Assembly (NCBI GenBank): GCA_963788585.1
Contig: CAWBHA010000003.1
Location: 1,612,001-1,676,000, forward strand
Source: Bog-473 sp963788585
GTDB lineage: Bacteria > Actinomycetota > Acidimicrobiia > Acidimicrobiales > RAAP-2
DNA length: 64,000 nt
Reading direction: 5' to 3'
The position numbers were made by a program, and so were the translations under genes. Under the pieces are notes generated by a model, which was not told the origin of the DNA, ran no database searches, and saw only the letters and a list, made by a program, of their open reading frames with translations. This document shows, one piece after another, positions 17,261 to 26,403 of this stretch (the first letter of the stretch is position 1; each line of letters starts with the position of its first letter).

Positions 17261-19675
17261 ATGGCTGGAGCACTCGAAGATCTGCGCGTCCTTGACCTGT
17301 CCTGGGGCATGGCGGGCCCCATGACGACCATGTTCCTTGCGGACAACGGTGCCGACGTCATTCGGATCGAGTCGCCTCAGGGCGATCCTTTCGCAAAGCA
17401 GACCGGGTACCGGGTCTGGAATCGAGGCAAGCGCAGTGCGCGCCTCGATCTGCAGAGCGCGCGGGGAAGGCGGCAGTTCGAACAGTTGGCGCGGACATCC
17501 GATGTCGTCGTCGACAGTTTCTCGATCGGTACGACGACGCGGCTCGGTATCGACCACGACTCTCTCGTCGCACGCAATCCGCGTCTCGTCACGTGTTCGA
17601 TCACCGCCTATGGAGAGCACCCCGCGCACCGTGAGCGTCCCGGCTACGACGGGCTCGTGGCGGCCCGGACGGGCCTTCTCTATGACCAGAAGGGCAGGCG
17701 GGGGACGGCGATGGAGTTCATCAATGGCCGTCCCGGTCCGTACCCCGAGTTCGGTGCGCCCGAGGGGCTCGTCCGGGGCGCCGATCGGGACGGCCCGATC
17801 TTCCCGCGCACCTCCTGGCCGAGCATCGGCGCGACCTACTTCGCCACGCTGGGGATCGCCGCGGCGCTGCGCGCTCGCGAGGTCACTGGTCTGGGCCAGC
17901 GCGTCACCACATCGCTGTTGCAGGGCGCCCTCGCCGCTCCGTGCCTGAACTGGCAGCGGGTCGAGGATCCAGATGCACCGCTGTACTGGATGTGGCCCGT
18001 CGACGCGAGGTCGATCGAGGGGCTCTTCGAGTGTGCAGACGGCAAATGGGTCCATCATTGGACGATCCGGCCGCGATGGGTCCTGGCCGCGGCCGAAGGA
18101 GACACGCTCACAGCCACCGGGCTCGACACGTCGTACCGTGACGATCCCGATCGTGTTTCGATGGAGCCCGACGGGATGTTGGCCGGCATCTTTCTCCACG
18201 GACAACTGGCGGAAGCTTTCAAGAAATTCCCCGCCGACGAGTGGGTCCGCGCGGCAGAGGAGGCGGGACTCGGGATCACCACCGTCCGGCCACCGGGCGA
18301 GGCCCTGGCCGACAAATCGTTCCTCGCTGACGGTTGCGTCGTCGAGGTCGACGATCCGGACGAGGGGTCGATTTACCATGCGGGGCCGTTGCTGGAGTTC
18401 TCGGCAACACCGGGCTCGGTCGCCGGGCCAGCGCCGCGCGCGGGCCAGCACACCCGCGAGGTGCTCGGTGCGATCGTGTCGGGCCTGGGAAGCCCAGGTC
18501 CCCCTCCGCAGCCTCGGGAGCCGCTCGCACATCCGTTGGCGGGAATTCGCGTCCTCGACCTCGGACTCGGCGTCGCAGGGCCGTTCACGGGTCGAGCTCT
18601 CGCCGATCTCGGGGCTGACGTCATCAAGATCAACGCGCTGTACGACAAGTACTGGAATGGGACACACATGGGTCTCGGTGTGAACCGTGGGAAGCGCAGC
18701 ATCGCGCTGAACCTCAAGGATCCGGACGGCCGGGAAGTGCTGGAGAAGCTGTTGCAACGCGCCGATGTGATCACGCTGAACTGGAGGCCGGGAGCGGCCG
18801 CCCGGCTGGGGCTCGACTACGAGACCCTCCGAGACCGCTACCCCCAGCTGGTCTACTGCAATACTCGGGGGTACGAGAAGGGACCGCGATCGGATCTGCC
18901 GGGCACGGACCAGAACGCCGCGGCGATGACGGGAACGGAGTGGGAGGACGGAGCCTGCGGTGCCGGGAACCCCCCGCTGTGGAGCCGGTCCAACATGGGC
19001 GATACCGGCAACGCCCTGCTCGCGGCCATCGCGATCGCCATCGCCCTCTACCACCGGGACAAGACGGGGGAGGGCCAGGCCGTCAGCACCTCGATCGTCA
19101 ACGCGGGGCTCCTGCACACGTCCTACGCCTGGATCCACGCTGACGGGTCGGAACCCGACTGGGGGCACGTCGACGGCGACCAGCTCGGGCTCTCCCCGTA
19201 CTACCGCCTGTATCCGTGCGCGCACGGTGAGTGGGTCTTCCTCGCGGCAACCACGCCCGATGCGCGGGTCAAGCTGCGGGCATTGCTTCCCGGTGCCCCG
19301 GCGGCCGACGATGACGAGTCGGTGGCTGCCTGGCTCAGCTCGTATTTCGAGCGCGCCGCGGCGGCCGAGGCGTTCGGCGCCCTCGACGACGGAGGCGTGC
19401 CGATCGAAGTGGTCGACGAACAATTCTGCAGAGACCTGTTCGACGATCCCGAGGCGAGGCGTCTGACCCTGGTGAGTGAGACGCATTCGAGCAGCGTGGG
19501 TCGATTCGAGGATCCGGGCCTTTTGGTCAACATCAGCCCCGCCGAGCTCGTCATCCAGCGCGGGCCGTGCGCCTGCGGGGAGCACACCAGGGCCATCCTG
19601 CGGGAGTTGGAATACGCTGACGCCGAGATCGACGCCTTGGTGGAGGCTCGTGCAGTCCTGGACGGAGCCACATGA
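17261..19675 (+). CDS. Two-domain CaiB/BaiF family CoA-transferase
   Basis: 804-residue tandem class III CoA-transferase. Domain 1 (1-about 410) starts LRVLDLSWGMAGPMTT, domain 2 (from about 427) starts IRVLDLGLGVAGPFTG. The catalytic-type Asp is at 581 in MGDTGNA of domain 2; domain 1 has SWPSIGAT at the equivalent place, with no Asp. The start ATG 17261 has a GGGGGTGGAGG ribosome site. It overlaps the DUF35 gene by four bases (ATGA), and that gene overlaps a thiolase-like gene, forming a three-gene coupled unit. It may load CoA onto the substrate acid later cleaved by the thiolase-like/DUF35 pair. That role is inference. Confidence 0.92.
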   Translation: MAGALEDLRVLDLSWGMAGPMTTMFLADNGADVIRIESPQGDPFAKQTGYRVWNRGKRSARLDLQSARGRRQFEQLARTSDVVVDSFSIGTTTRLGIDHDSLVARNPRLVTCSITAYGEHPAHRERPGYDGLVAARTGLLYDQKGRRGTAMEFINGRPGPYPEFGAPEGLVRGADRDGPIFPRTSWPSIGATYFATLGIAAALRAREVTGLGQRVTTSLLQGALAAPCLNWQRVEDPDAPLYWMWPVDARSIEGLFECADGKWVHHWTIRPRWVLAAAEGDTLTATGLDTSYRDDPDRVSMEPDGMLAGIFLHGQLAEAFKKFPADEWVRAAEEAGLGITTVRPPGEALADKSFLADGCVVEVDDPDEGSIYHAGPLLEFSATPGSVAGPAPRAGQHTREVLGAIVSGLGSPGPPPQPREPLAHPLAGIRVLDLGLGVAGPFTGRALADLGADVIKINALYDKYWNGTHMGLGVNRGKRSIALNLKDPDGREVLEKLLQRADVITLNWRPGAAARLGLDYETLRDRYPQLVYCNTRGYEKGPRSDLPGTDQNAAAMTGTEWEDGACGAGNPPLWSRSNMGDTGNALLAAIAIAIALYHRDKTGEGQAVSTSIVNAGLLHTSYAWIHADGSEPDWGHVDGDQLGLSPYYRLYPCAHGEWVFLAATTPDARVKLRALLPGAPAADDDESVAAWLSSYFERAAAAEAFGALDDGGVPIEVVDEQFCRDLFDDPEARRLTLVSETHSSSVGRFEDPGLLVNISPAELVIQRGPCACGEHTRAILRELEYADAEIDALVEARAVLDGAT

Positions 19676-20097
19676 CCGAGGTGGGTGAGGTCTCCCGCCC
19701 GGCGCCGCTTCTCAATGACGACAACCACGTCTATTGGGACGCGGCGCGCGAAGGCCGGCTCGTCACGCAGAAGTGCCAACGATGTGGCCGGTTGCGTCAT
19801 CCGCCCCGGCCCATGTGCCCGGCGTGTCACTCGCTCGACTTCGAGTTCATCGACCTCTCGGGGCACGGCGTCGTCTACAGCTACGCCATCCTTCACCACC
19901 CCCAGAATCCGGCATTCGAGTACCCCGTCCTGGCCGCCCTCGTCGATCTCGACGAGGGCGTCCGGGTGTTGTCGAACCTGGTCGATGTCGACCCGCGCGA
20001 CATCAGCATCGGGATGCCCGTGACGGTCGATTTCCGGCCCACACGGCACGACGGCGCAGTTCCCGTCTTCAAGCCCCGGGAGAAGGCCGATGGATAG
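19672..20097 (+). CDS. DUF35 OB-fold / zinc-ribbon protein (partner of thiolase-like aldolase)
   Basis: 141-residue protein with an N-terminal helix, a rubredoxin-like zinc ribbon with Cys35-x2-Cys38 and Cys49-x2-Cys52, and a C-terminal OB fold (GVVYSYAILHHP onward). DUF35 proteins bind acyl-CoA and form complexes with thiolase-fold lipid-transfer proteins, for example in the retro-aldol cleavage of steroid side chains. The overlap with both neighbours (4 bases with CaiB, 8 bases with the thiolase-like gene) supports stoichiometric expression and a physical complex with the next gene product. Confidence 0.92.
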   Translation: MTEVGEVSRPAPLLNDDNHVYWDAAREGRLVTQKCQRCGRLRHPPRPMCPACHSLDFEFIDLSGHGVVYSYAILHHPQNPAFEYPVLAALVDLDEGVRVLSNLVDVDPRDISIGMPVTVDFRPTRHDGAVPVFKPREKADG

Positions 20098-21256
20098 CGG
20101 GCTCCGCGACACGACGGCGATCGTCGGCATCGGCCAGACGGAGTTCTCGAAGGCGGCAGGACGGAGCGAGACGCAACTTGCCGCCGAGGCGATCGTGGCC
20201 GCGCTCGCCGATGCGGGACTCACGACGGGCGACGTCGATGGTCTGGTCAGCTTCACGATCGACCCCGTGGGGGAGACCGAGCTCGTCCGGACCCTTGGTG
20301 TCCAGGAGATCCGCTTCTCGAGCCGTGTGCCGTACGGAGGCGGCGGCTCGCAGGGCGTGCTCCTGCACGCGGCATCCGCGGTGGCGGCGGGCATCGCTGA
20401 CGTGGTGGTCGCCTATCGAGCGATCAAGGCGAGGTCGGGCGAGCGGTTCGGCCGCGCCGCGGTGGGAGGCAGGGTTGCGTCCTCCCATGAAGGCACGACC
20501 GCGATGCAGTGGTGCACGCCATACGGCGTCCTCACCCCCGCGTCGTGGATGTCGCTCAATTCGGTTCGCTACATGCACACCTATGACGTGTCCAGCGAGG
20601 ATTTTGGTCGTGCCGTCGTGCAATTCAGGGAGTACGCCGCGAACAATCCAAATGCCCACTTCTACAAGAAGCCGATCACCTTGGACGAGCATCAGGCCTC
20701 CCGCTGGATCGCCGAACCGGCCCTTCGCCTCTTCGACTGCTGCCAGGAGACCGATGGGTCCGTAGCCCTCGTGATCACCTCAGCCGAGCGGGCGGCCGCG
20801 AGTGACCGGCCGGTGGTCATCGGGGCCGCGGCAAACGCGGGACTGTTCGAAGAGGAGATCGCCAGCAACCATTACACGACGGACATCGCGTTCATGGAGG
20901 GTTGCGCGGCCATGGGCGACCGCCTGTTCGGGGGATACGGATTCCAGCGCTCCGAGATCGACGTCGCGATGATCTACGACGCGTTCTCCCCGATGTTCTT
21001 CATGCAACTCGAGGCTCTCGGTTTCTGCGGGCCGGGGGAGGCCAAGGACTTCATCGCAGACGGTGGGATTGGCCCGGACGGCAGCCTCCCCAGCAACACA
21101 AACGGAGGCTTGATCGGTGAGGGCTACATCCATGGACTGAACCTGACCGCTGAAGCCGTGCGGCAACTTCGTGGCACCTCGCCGAATCAGCTGGTCGATC
21201 CCACGACGGCGCTCATCTGTGCCGGTCGAACCGGCGTGATCCTCCGGCGACCCTGA
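20090..21256 (+). CDS. Thiolase-like lipid-transfer protein, probable Ltp2-type aldolase subunit
   Basis: 388-residue member of the thiolase superfamily, SCP-x/lipid-transfer branch. The usual nucleophilic Cys is missing: the corresponding loop reads RVPYGGGGSQG (79-89). The C-terminal motifs IYDAF (Tyr296) and NTNGGLIGEGYIHG (Tyr346, His348) are the ones that carry catalytic tyrosines in steroid side-chain aldolases of the Ltp2 type. With the DUF35 partner overlapping by 8 bases, it most likely cleaves or forms a C-C bond by aldol chemistry on an acyl-CoA, not by Claisen thiolysis. The substrate is unknown. The ribosome site is GAGAAGG. It ends 106 bases before the TIGR03084 gene. Confidence 0.9.
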   Translation: MDSGLRDTTAIVGIGQTEFSKAAGRSETQLAAEAIVAALADAGLTTGDVDGLVSFTIDPVGETELVRTLGVQEIRFSSRVPYGGGGSQGVLLHAASAVAAGIADVVVAYRAIKARSGERFGRAAVGGRVASSHEGTTAMQWCTPYGVLTPASWMSLNSVRYMHTYDVSSEDFGRAVVQFREYAANNPNAHFYKKPITLDEHQASRWIAEPALRLFDCCQETDGSVALVITSAERAAASDRPVVIGAAANAGLFEEEIASNHYTTDIAFMEGCAAMGDRLFGGYGFQRSEIDVAMIYDAFSPMFFMQLEALGFCGPGEAKDFIADGGIGPDGSLPSNTNGGLIGEGYIHGLNLTAEAVRQLRGTSPNQLVDPTTALICAGRTGVILRRP

Positions 21257-21362
21257 GCACGTCTCGAGCGGGGTCCCTGATGACACGCGCGTGCGCAGAC
21301 CCGACGCCTCCACCGTTGTGCGAGCTCCTGGTCCAGGACCTGGGCCGCTGGACGAGGCGCTG

Positions 21363-22280
21363 ATGGCCGCCGACCTGCCGGCCCTGGTGGACGACCTCGC
21401 GGCCGAGTCCGCTGCCCTCGACGCGGTGCTCGCAGGGCTCCAGCCCATGCAGTGGTCCCTGGCCACCCCGGCCGCGGGCTGGACGGTGGGCGACCAGGTG
21501 AGCCATCTCGCCTACTTCGACGGGACGACTCTGTTGTCGTTGGTGGATCCCGAGCGGTTCCGCCTGGACGCCGATGCGCTGACCTCCGGCGGCGGCGACC
21601 TGTCGGACCGCATCGCCGCCGCCCACCACGGCCGCCCGTGGGCGGAGCTGCTCAGCTGGTTCCGGGCGGGTCGTGCCGAACTCGTGAACGCCTACCGTGC
21701 GGTCGACCCGGCGCGACGGCTGCCGTGGTATGGCCCCGACATGTCGCCGGCCTCGTCGATCTCGGCGCGGCTGATGGAGACCTGGGCGCACGGCCAGGAC
21801 ATCGTCGACGCGATCGGCGCCGAGCGGGCTGCGACCCGGCGGTTGCGACATGTGGCCGATCTGGGCATCCGCGCCATGCCCTACAGCTATGCCGTCAACC
21901 ACCTCTCGCCGCCTACCGAGGCGATCAGGGTCGAGCTGGACGCACCGGAAGGGGGCCAGTGGATCTGGGGGCCCGCGGACGCAGTCAATCGCGTGGCCGG
22001 CGACGCGCTGGACTTCTGCCTGGTCGTCACGCAACGGCGGCACCCCGATGACACCGCCATGGTCGTTGCCGGTCCGGTCGCGCTGCAGTGGATCTCTGTC
22101 GCACAGGCCTTCGCCGGCCCCGCCGGCCCCGGTCGCCCCCGGGAGGGGTCCAGCGGTGCGGGACGCGGTCGACCTCTGAACCGCCCGACGGGGGTATCCG
22201 CAATGTGCCATAGTAACAACTATGGAGATCGGGAAGAGGTGGACCGAAGGCAGTCGGATCGAATGAAGGAGGAGCGATGA
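21363..22280 (+). CDS. TIGR03084-type metal-binding protein (DinB/mycothiol-isomerase-like)
   Basis: Actinobacterial four-helix-bundle protein of the mycothiol-dependent maleylpyruvate isomerase superfamily. Conserved segments are WTVGDQVSHLAYFD (metal His), ETWAHGQDIVDAIG (metal His) and the C-terminal VALQWISVAQAFAG. The start is ATG 21363, with GAGG upstream. As read, the frame continues about 45 residues past the normal end, through the operator at 22208 into the next gene. If one C of the CCCCC run at 22136-22140 is extra, the protein ends at 22179 with 271 residues and the operator becomes intergenic; I favour that. May act on glutathione- or mycothiol-like adducts, but no function is proven. 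Confidence 0.8.
   Translation: MAADLPALVDDLAAESAALDAVLAGLQPMQWSLATPAAGWTVGDQVSHLAYFDGTTLLSLVDPERFRLDADALTSGGGDLSDRIAAAHHGRPWAELLSWFRAGRAELVNAYRAVDPARRLPWYGPDMSPASSISARLMETWAHGQDIVDAIGAERAATRRLRHVADLGIRAMPYSYAVNHLSPPTEAIRVELDAPEGGQWIWGPADAVNRVAGDALDFCLVVTQRRHPDDTAMVVAGPVALQWISVAQAFAGPAGPGRPREGSSGAGRGRPLNRPTGVSAMCHSNNYGDREEVDRRQSDRMKEER
22208..22225 (+). promoter_or_regulatory. Inverted-repeat operator CCATAGT-N4-ACTATGG
   Basis: Perfect palindrome with 7-base arms CCATAGT/ACTATGG around AACA, 52 bases before the amidohydrolase ATG at 22277. It shares CATAGT-N4-ACTATG with the site at 17211. It precedes the amidohydrolase-hydrolase-TetR operon, so autorepression by the TetR protein at 24401 is the simplest reading. 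It lies inside the literal frame of the upstream gene only if that gene is not frameshifted at 22136-22140. Confidence 0.65.
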
Positions 22281-23407
22281 CCGTTCTGGAGGCCCGGGAA
22301 GGCTCGTCGAGCCATGAACGGCTGATTTCAGCCGACAGTCACGTCGCCATCACCCACGCGCAGGTGAGAACGCATCTCGCCTCGGCCTTCCACGCCGACT
22401 ACGACGCGGCCGTTGCCGCCTTCACCCAGCGCATGGCGCGTGGGACGGCGGCGGCCAACCAGGCCGGTATGAAGTTGAAGCGGAGCGACAGCGACGCACA
22501 CATCGGGGCGAATGCCGTTTTCAAGCGGCCCGGGTACGGAGATCCGCGTGAGCGGCTGACCGACATGGATCTCGATGGTGTCGAGGTGGAAGTGCTGTAC
22601 TCAGAAGTCAGCGCCTTCCGATACATCCCTGACCTGAAGACCGGCGCCGGCGAGGCCACCCGCGCCTTCAACGACGCCCTCGACGAGTTCGCCTCTGCGA
22701 ATCCTGAGCGACTCTGCGTGTCCTATCAGATACCGATCCACGACATCGACTTCGCCGTCTCCGAGGTGCAGCGCACTGCTGAACGAGGAGGGAAGTCGCT
22801 CCAGTTGCCGGTCTTCCCGTCCGAATTCGGGCTGCCGGATTACTACGACGAGCGGTACGGCCGCCTGTTCTCCGCCATCGAGGAGACCGGTCTGCCGGTG
22901 TGCTGCCATATCGGCCTGAACACGAGCCTGGACGACCTGAGCCGGCGGGACCCGACGCCTCAGAAGGGCGTCATGGTGGCGATGACGCCGCTCACGACCG
23001 GAGAGGCGTTCGGCATGTGGATCCTGACCGGGGTGCTGGCCCGGCACACGCGGCTCAAGCTCGTGTTCGTCGAGCCCGGTCTGGCCTGGGTCGCCTGGTG
23101 GCTGCACGTGGTCGACGACATGGTGCTGCGGCAGGGCTACGAGTTTCCCGGGTTGCGCGAGCTGCCCAGCTTCTACTTTCACGACAACGTGCATCTGACC
23201 TTTATCGAAGAAGATTTCTCGCTCGAGCTCCTCCGCGACCGGATCGGTGTCCGCAACATCATGTGGTCCTCCGATTATCCACACCCCGTGACGTCCTGGC
23301 CACAGTCGCGGCAGGTGGTGGAGAAGCAGCTCCACTCGATCCCGTCGGAGGAGCGCGACCTCATTCTGTCCGGCAACGCGAAGCGCGTCTGGAATCTGCC
23401 CGACTAG
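22277..23407 (+). CDS. Amidohydrolase family 2
   Basis: 376-residue amidohydrolase with Asp20-x-His22 (ISADSHVA), His211 (CCHIGLN) and Asp333 in WSSDYPHPVT. A strong GGAGGAG ribosome site lies just before ATG 22277. It is the first gene of an operon with an alpha/beta hydrolase (19-base gap) and a TetR gene; the thiolase and a hypothetical protein follow. The insert at residues 35-75, rich in Ala and Lys, is longer than in the other paralogues. Cytoplasmic. Confidence 0.9.
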   Translation: MTVLEAREGSSSHERLISADSHVAITHAQVRTHLASAFHADYDAAVAAFTQRMARGTAAANQAGMKLKRSDSDAHIGANAVFKRPGYGDPRERLTDMDLDGVEVEVLYSEVSAFRYIPDLKTGAGEATRAFNDALDEFASANPERLCVSYQIPIHDIDFAVSEVQRTAERGGKSLQLPVFPSEFGLPDYYDERYGRLFSAIEETGLPVCCHIGLNTSLDDLSRRDPTPQKGVMVAMTPLTTGEAFGMWILTGVLARHTRLKLVFVEPGLAWVAWWLHVVDDMVLRQGYEFPGLRELPSFYFHDNVHLTFIEEDFSLELLRDRIGVRNIMWSSDYPHPVTSWPQSRQVVEKQLHSIPSEERDLILSGNAKRVWNLPD

Positions 23408-23426
23408 GCCCGAGGCGAGAGCCGGG

Positions 23427-24404
23427 ATGAGCGTCCGCCGCTCGACCGTCGATGTGGACGTCAGTGCCGTCGCGCCGACAGGTTGCGATCACATCGCCGT
23501 TGACGTTTTCGTGCCCGAGGATCCCGGTCCGAGACCCCTGCTGTGGGTGTGCATCCCCGGCGGAGGGATCAACCGTCGGTACTTCGATCTCGATGTGGCG
23601 GGCCAGGAGGGCGCCTTCAGCATGGCCCGGCATCTGGCGGCGGGAGGGGATCTCGTCGTGACGGTCGACCCGCCGGGTGTCGGAGGCAGCGATGTCCCGG
23701 ACGACGGGTACACCCTGACGCCGCCCGTCGTCGCCGACGTTCTGGCCGCAGCGATTGAGACGCTGCAGCAGGATCTTGGGCGCGTCGGAATGGCGCGGGC
23801 GGAACCGGGCAGTGTCGCGCCGAGGGCGACAGTCGGACTCGGACATTCAGCCGGAGGACTCCTCGTGGCCTTCCAACAGGCCCGTCACCGTTCCTACGAT
23901 GCCCTGGCGCTGCTCGGATTCTCTGCCTCGGGTCTTCCGGGTGTGCTCACCGAGGACGAGCTCCGTTACGCGGCCAGACCGAAGGAATTCGCCGAGGTCG
24001 TCGAAACGCTCACCAAGGCGCGCTTTGGTGATCCGCTCCCGAACTGGTCGAACAGCAGCGCGGGGGAGCTCGAACCGAACATCGTTGCCACAGAGGTCGA
24101 TGGGGCGCTGGCGGCGGCGAGCTCTCGGCTGTTGGCGCTGGTGGGAATGACCGCCATCGTGCCCGGCTCGGTGCAGCCCGAGCTCGACGAGCTCCGGGTC
24201 CCCATCTTTGCTGCTCTTGGTGAGCACGACATCGGGGGCACCTTGGACGCTCTGCCGAGCCAGCTCCCCGCCTGTGGCGATCTGACGTTGTTTCTCCTCG
24301 AGGGAGCCGGCCACAACCACAACGTGGCGCCGAATCGCCGGCTCCTCTGGGACCGCGTCGCACGGTGGGCGGCATCCGCCACGCCCCTAGAGTTGCCATC
24401 GTGA
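23427..24404 (+). CDS. Alpha/beta-fold hydrolase
   Basis: 325-residue hydrolase with the nucleophile elbow GLGHSAGG (Ser141) and the C-terminal His in EGAGHNHNV. The N-terminal strand LLWVCIPGGGIN provides an HGGG-like oxyanion loop with Pro-Gly-Gly-Gly replacing His-Gly-Gly-Gly. The cap region around 165-230 is variable. The start is ATG 23427, with GAGAGCCGGG immediately upstream. The stop overlaps the TetR GTG start (GTGA), so the regulator is translated from the same message. Probably an esterase or thioesterase of the neighbouring pathway. Confidence 0.86.
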   Translation: MSVRRSTVDVDVSAVAPTGCDHIAVDVFVPEDPGPRPLLWVCIPGGGINRRYFDLDVAGQEGAFSMARHLAAGGDLVVTVDPPGVGGSDVPDDGYTLTPPVVADVLAAAIETLQQDLGRVGMARAEPGSVAPRATVGLGHSAGGLLVAFQQARHRSYDALALLGFSASGLPGVLTEDELRYAARPKEFAEVVETLTKARFGDPLPNWSNSSAGELEPNIVATEVDGALAAASSRLLALVGMTAIVPGSVQPELDELRVPIFAALGEHDIGGTLDALPSQLPACGDLTLFLLEGAGHNHNVAPNRRLLWDRVARWAASATPLELPS

Positions 24405-25087
24405 CGATCAAGTCAGAGCGGGCCACGGCCGACCGCGGCCAGCGGCGCGAGAGGACGGCCGCCGGCGGCGAGACCGATACCCGTCAGCGGGTGATCGAAG
24501 CCGCGATCGAATGCATCATTGACCTCGGCTTTTACCGGGGATCCAGTACCAATGAGATCGCTCGCAGAGCCGGGGTCACGTGGGGCGTGATCCAGTGGTA
24601 CTTCGGCAACCGCGAAGGCTTGATGCTCGCCGTGCTCGAAGAGGGCGCGAGGCACATGGTTGCCACCGTCGAAAGTGCGCACATAGACGCGCCCACCGTC
24701 GTGGAGCGGATGTCACAGCTGATCGACGTGTTCTCGGAGCACTACGCCCGCCCAGACTATTTGGCCAGCCTTCAGGTGCAGCTCAACATGGACCATGATC
24801 CCCGCACCAGCGCCGAGGTCCGCAAGACGATGCTCGAGGTTGCGGAGCGGTCTCACGCCCACGTTCGCCGGCTGCTGCGGGAAGCCCTCGGGCCGGCCGC
24901 CGGCAAGACCGATGTGGCGACGACGATCTTTCTCGTTATTCGGGGATTCGCCTTCAGCCAGCAGCTGTTGGACTCCATGGCCTACGACACCGTGGCGCCG
25001 AAGCAGGACCGCGGACCTCGGCGTCGGCGCCTGCTGGCCCAGATCCTGGCGCCCTACATCGAAATCGCCGCCGCAGCGGATTCGTGA
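24401..25087 (+). CDS. TetR/AcrR family transcriptional regulator
   Basis: 228-residue TetR repressor. The helix-turn-helix lies at about 49-70 (SSTNEIARRAGVTWGVIQWY), followed by FGNREGL and a helical ligand domain. GTG 24401 overlaps the hydrolase stop by four bases. Because it is the only regulator in this operon, and the CATAGT-N4-ACTATG palindrome stands both at the head of the operon (22209) and before the CaiB-DUF35-thiolase-like operon (17211), it probably controls both. This is inference. The inducer may be an acyl-CoA or the substrate acid. Confidence 0.9.
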   Translation: MTIKSERATADRGQRRERTAAGGETDTRQRVIEAAIECIIDLGFYRGSSTNEIARRAGVTWGVIQWYFGNREGLMLAVLEEGARHMVATVESAHIDAPTVVERMSQLIDVFSEHYARPDYLASLQVQLNMDHDPRTSAEVRKTMLEVAERSHAHVRRLLREALGPAAGKTDVATTIFLVIRGFAFSQQLLDSMAYDTVAPKQDRGPRRRRLLAQILAPYIEIAAAADS

Positions 25088-25157
25088 AGCGAGGCGCCTC
25101 GAAACCATTCCGTCGAGCGAGTCCCCAAAAGGCGGACGACGTGAGGAGGTTGAGCCG

Positions 25158-26396
25158 ATGACCGATGCGTACATCCTCGGCGGCGTGCGAACGCCCGTCG
25201 GTCGCTACGGCGGCTCGTTGTCCCACATACGCACCGATGACCTGTTGGGGCAGAACATGGTCGCCGCGTGCGAGAGGGTCGGTGTCCCACTCGAGAGGGT
25301 CGAGGACATCACTGCCGGCTGCGTCAACGTCGCGCACGAGGGGATGGGGGACATCGCACGCTGGGGAGCGCTTGCCGCTGGCTTTCCCGATTCGGTGCCG
25401 GCCGTCACCGTCAACCGCTTCTGCGCGTCGTCGCTGACAGGCGCAATCTCCATCGCTCACGCGATCAGAAGCAACGAGCTCACCATCGGGCTCGCCGCCG
25501 GCGTCGAGTCGATGTCTCGGTCCGGCTGGGCCTACATGAAGGGGGATGCACCCTTTAGCCCCCGGGGCCCGGTTTTCCTGCTCGACACCATGTGGGCGGG
25601 AGCGGGAGGACCGCCCAATCCGGTCTTGCTCGCACGCAACGCGTACGTGGAGATGATCAAGACCGCGCAGAACGTGGCGGACCGGTACCAACTGAGCCGT
25701 GAGGAGATCGACGCCTTCGCGTTGCGTTCCCATCAGCACGCGGCGGCGGCGCGCGACTCGGGCAGGTTGGCCGCAGAGATCCACCCAGTCGAGATCCCAG
25801 CCGGGCGCAGGGAACCGGGTCGGACCTTCGAGCACGACGAGATCATTCGTGGAGACACGACTCCCGAGCAGCTGGCCGCTCTCCCGCCGCAACCGAACAC
25901 CACCGAGATGACGGCCGGGAACTCCTCCCCCCTCAGCGACGGCGCCAGTGCCGTCGTCCTGGCCAACCTGGAATCGGCTCGGGAGCTGGGGGTCGAGCCA
26001 TTGGCACGGGTAGTGGCGTCAGCGACGTACGCCCTCGATCCTCAGTTCATGGGGATCGCACCCGCGTTTGCCTTCGCCTCGGCGCTGGCACGAGCCGGAC
26101 TCTCCCCGGGAGACATCGACGTCTGGGAGGTCCACGAGGCCTTCGCCGCCCAGGCACTCGGCGTGTTGCGGGAACTCAAGGTCCAACTCGGCGGGTTCGA
26201 GATCCCGGACGACCGTCTCAACCCCAACGGTGGAGCTGTCGCGATTGGTCACCCGTTTGGCTCATCGGGCACGCGCTACGTCCTCACGCTCGCCACGGAG
26301 CTTCACCTCCGCTCGCTCCGCTACGGCGCGCTGGGCGTCTGCGTCGGCTCAGGGCAGGGAGTCGCCCTCGTGCTCGAGAACGCCCGGCTCGCATAG
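25158..26396 (+). CDS. Thiolase (acetyl-CoA C-acyltransferase)
   Basis: 412-residue degradative thiolase with the full catalytic set: Cys89 in VNRFCASS, the VHEAFA motif, His365 in AIGHPFGSSG and Cys395 in GVCVGSGQG. It would cleave a 3-ketoacyl-CoA with CoA in the last beta-oxidation step. The start is ATG 25158, behind GAGGAGG. It lies 70 bases after the TetR stop, so it may be read through or have its own promoter. It contrasts with the non-thiolytic thiolase-fold protein at 20090, which lacks the active Cys. Confidence 0.94.
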   Translation: MTDAYILGGVRTPVGRYGGSLSHIRTDDLLGQNMVAACERVGVPLERVEDITAGCVNVAHEGMGDIARWGALAAGFPDSVPAVTVNRFCASSLTGAISIAHAIRSNELTIGLAAGVESMSRSGWAYMKGDAPFSPRGPVFLLDTMWAGAGGPPNPVLLARNAYVEMIKTAQNVADRYQLSREEIDAFALRSHQHAAAARDSGRLAAEIHPVEIPAGRREPGRTFEHDEIIRGDTTPEQLAALPPQPNTTEMTAGNSSPLSDGASAVVLANLESARELGVEPLARVVASATYALDPQFMGIAPAFAFASALARAGLSPGDIDVWEVHEAFAAQALGVLRELKVQLGGFEIPDDRLNPNGGAVAIGHPFGSSGTRYVLTLATELHLRSLRYGALGVCVGSGQGVALVLENARLA

Positions 26397-26403
26397 AAAG
26401 GTC

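Noticed and set aside
17222..19585. 787-codon leftward open frame
   Set aside because: Antisense to the two-domain CaiB gene; no recognisable protein features, low-complexity composition.
20090..21256. Calling the thiolase-fold protein an ordinary acetyl-CoA acetyltransferase
   Set aside because: The nucleophilic Cys loop is YGGGGSQG without Cys, and a DUF35 gene overlaps it; the aldolase-type role fits better.
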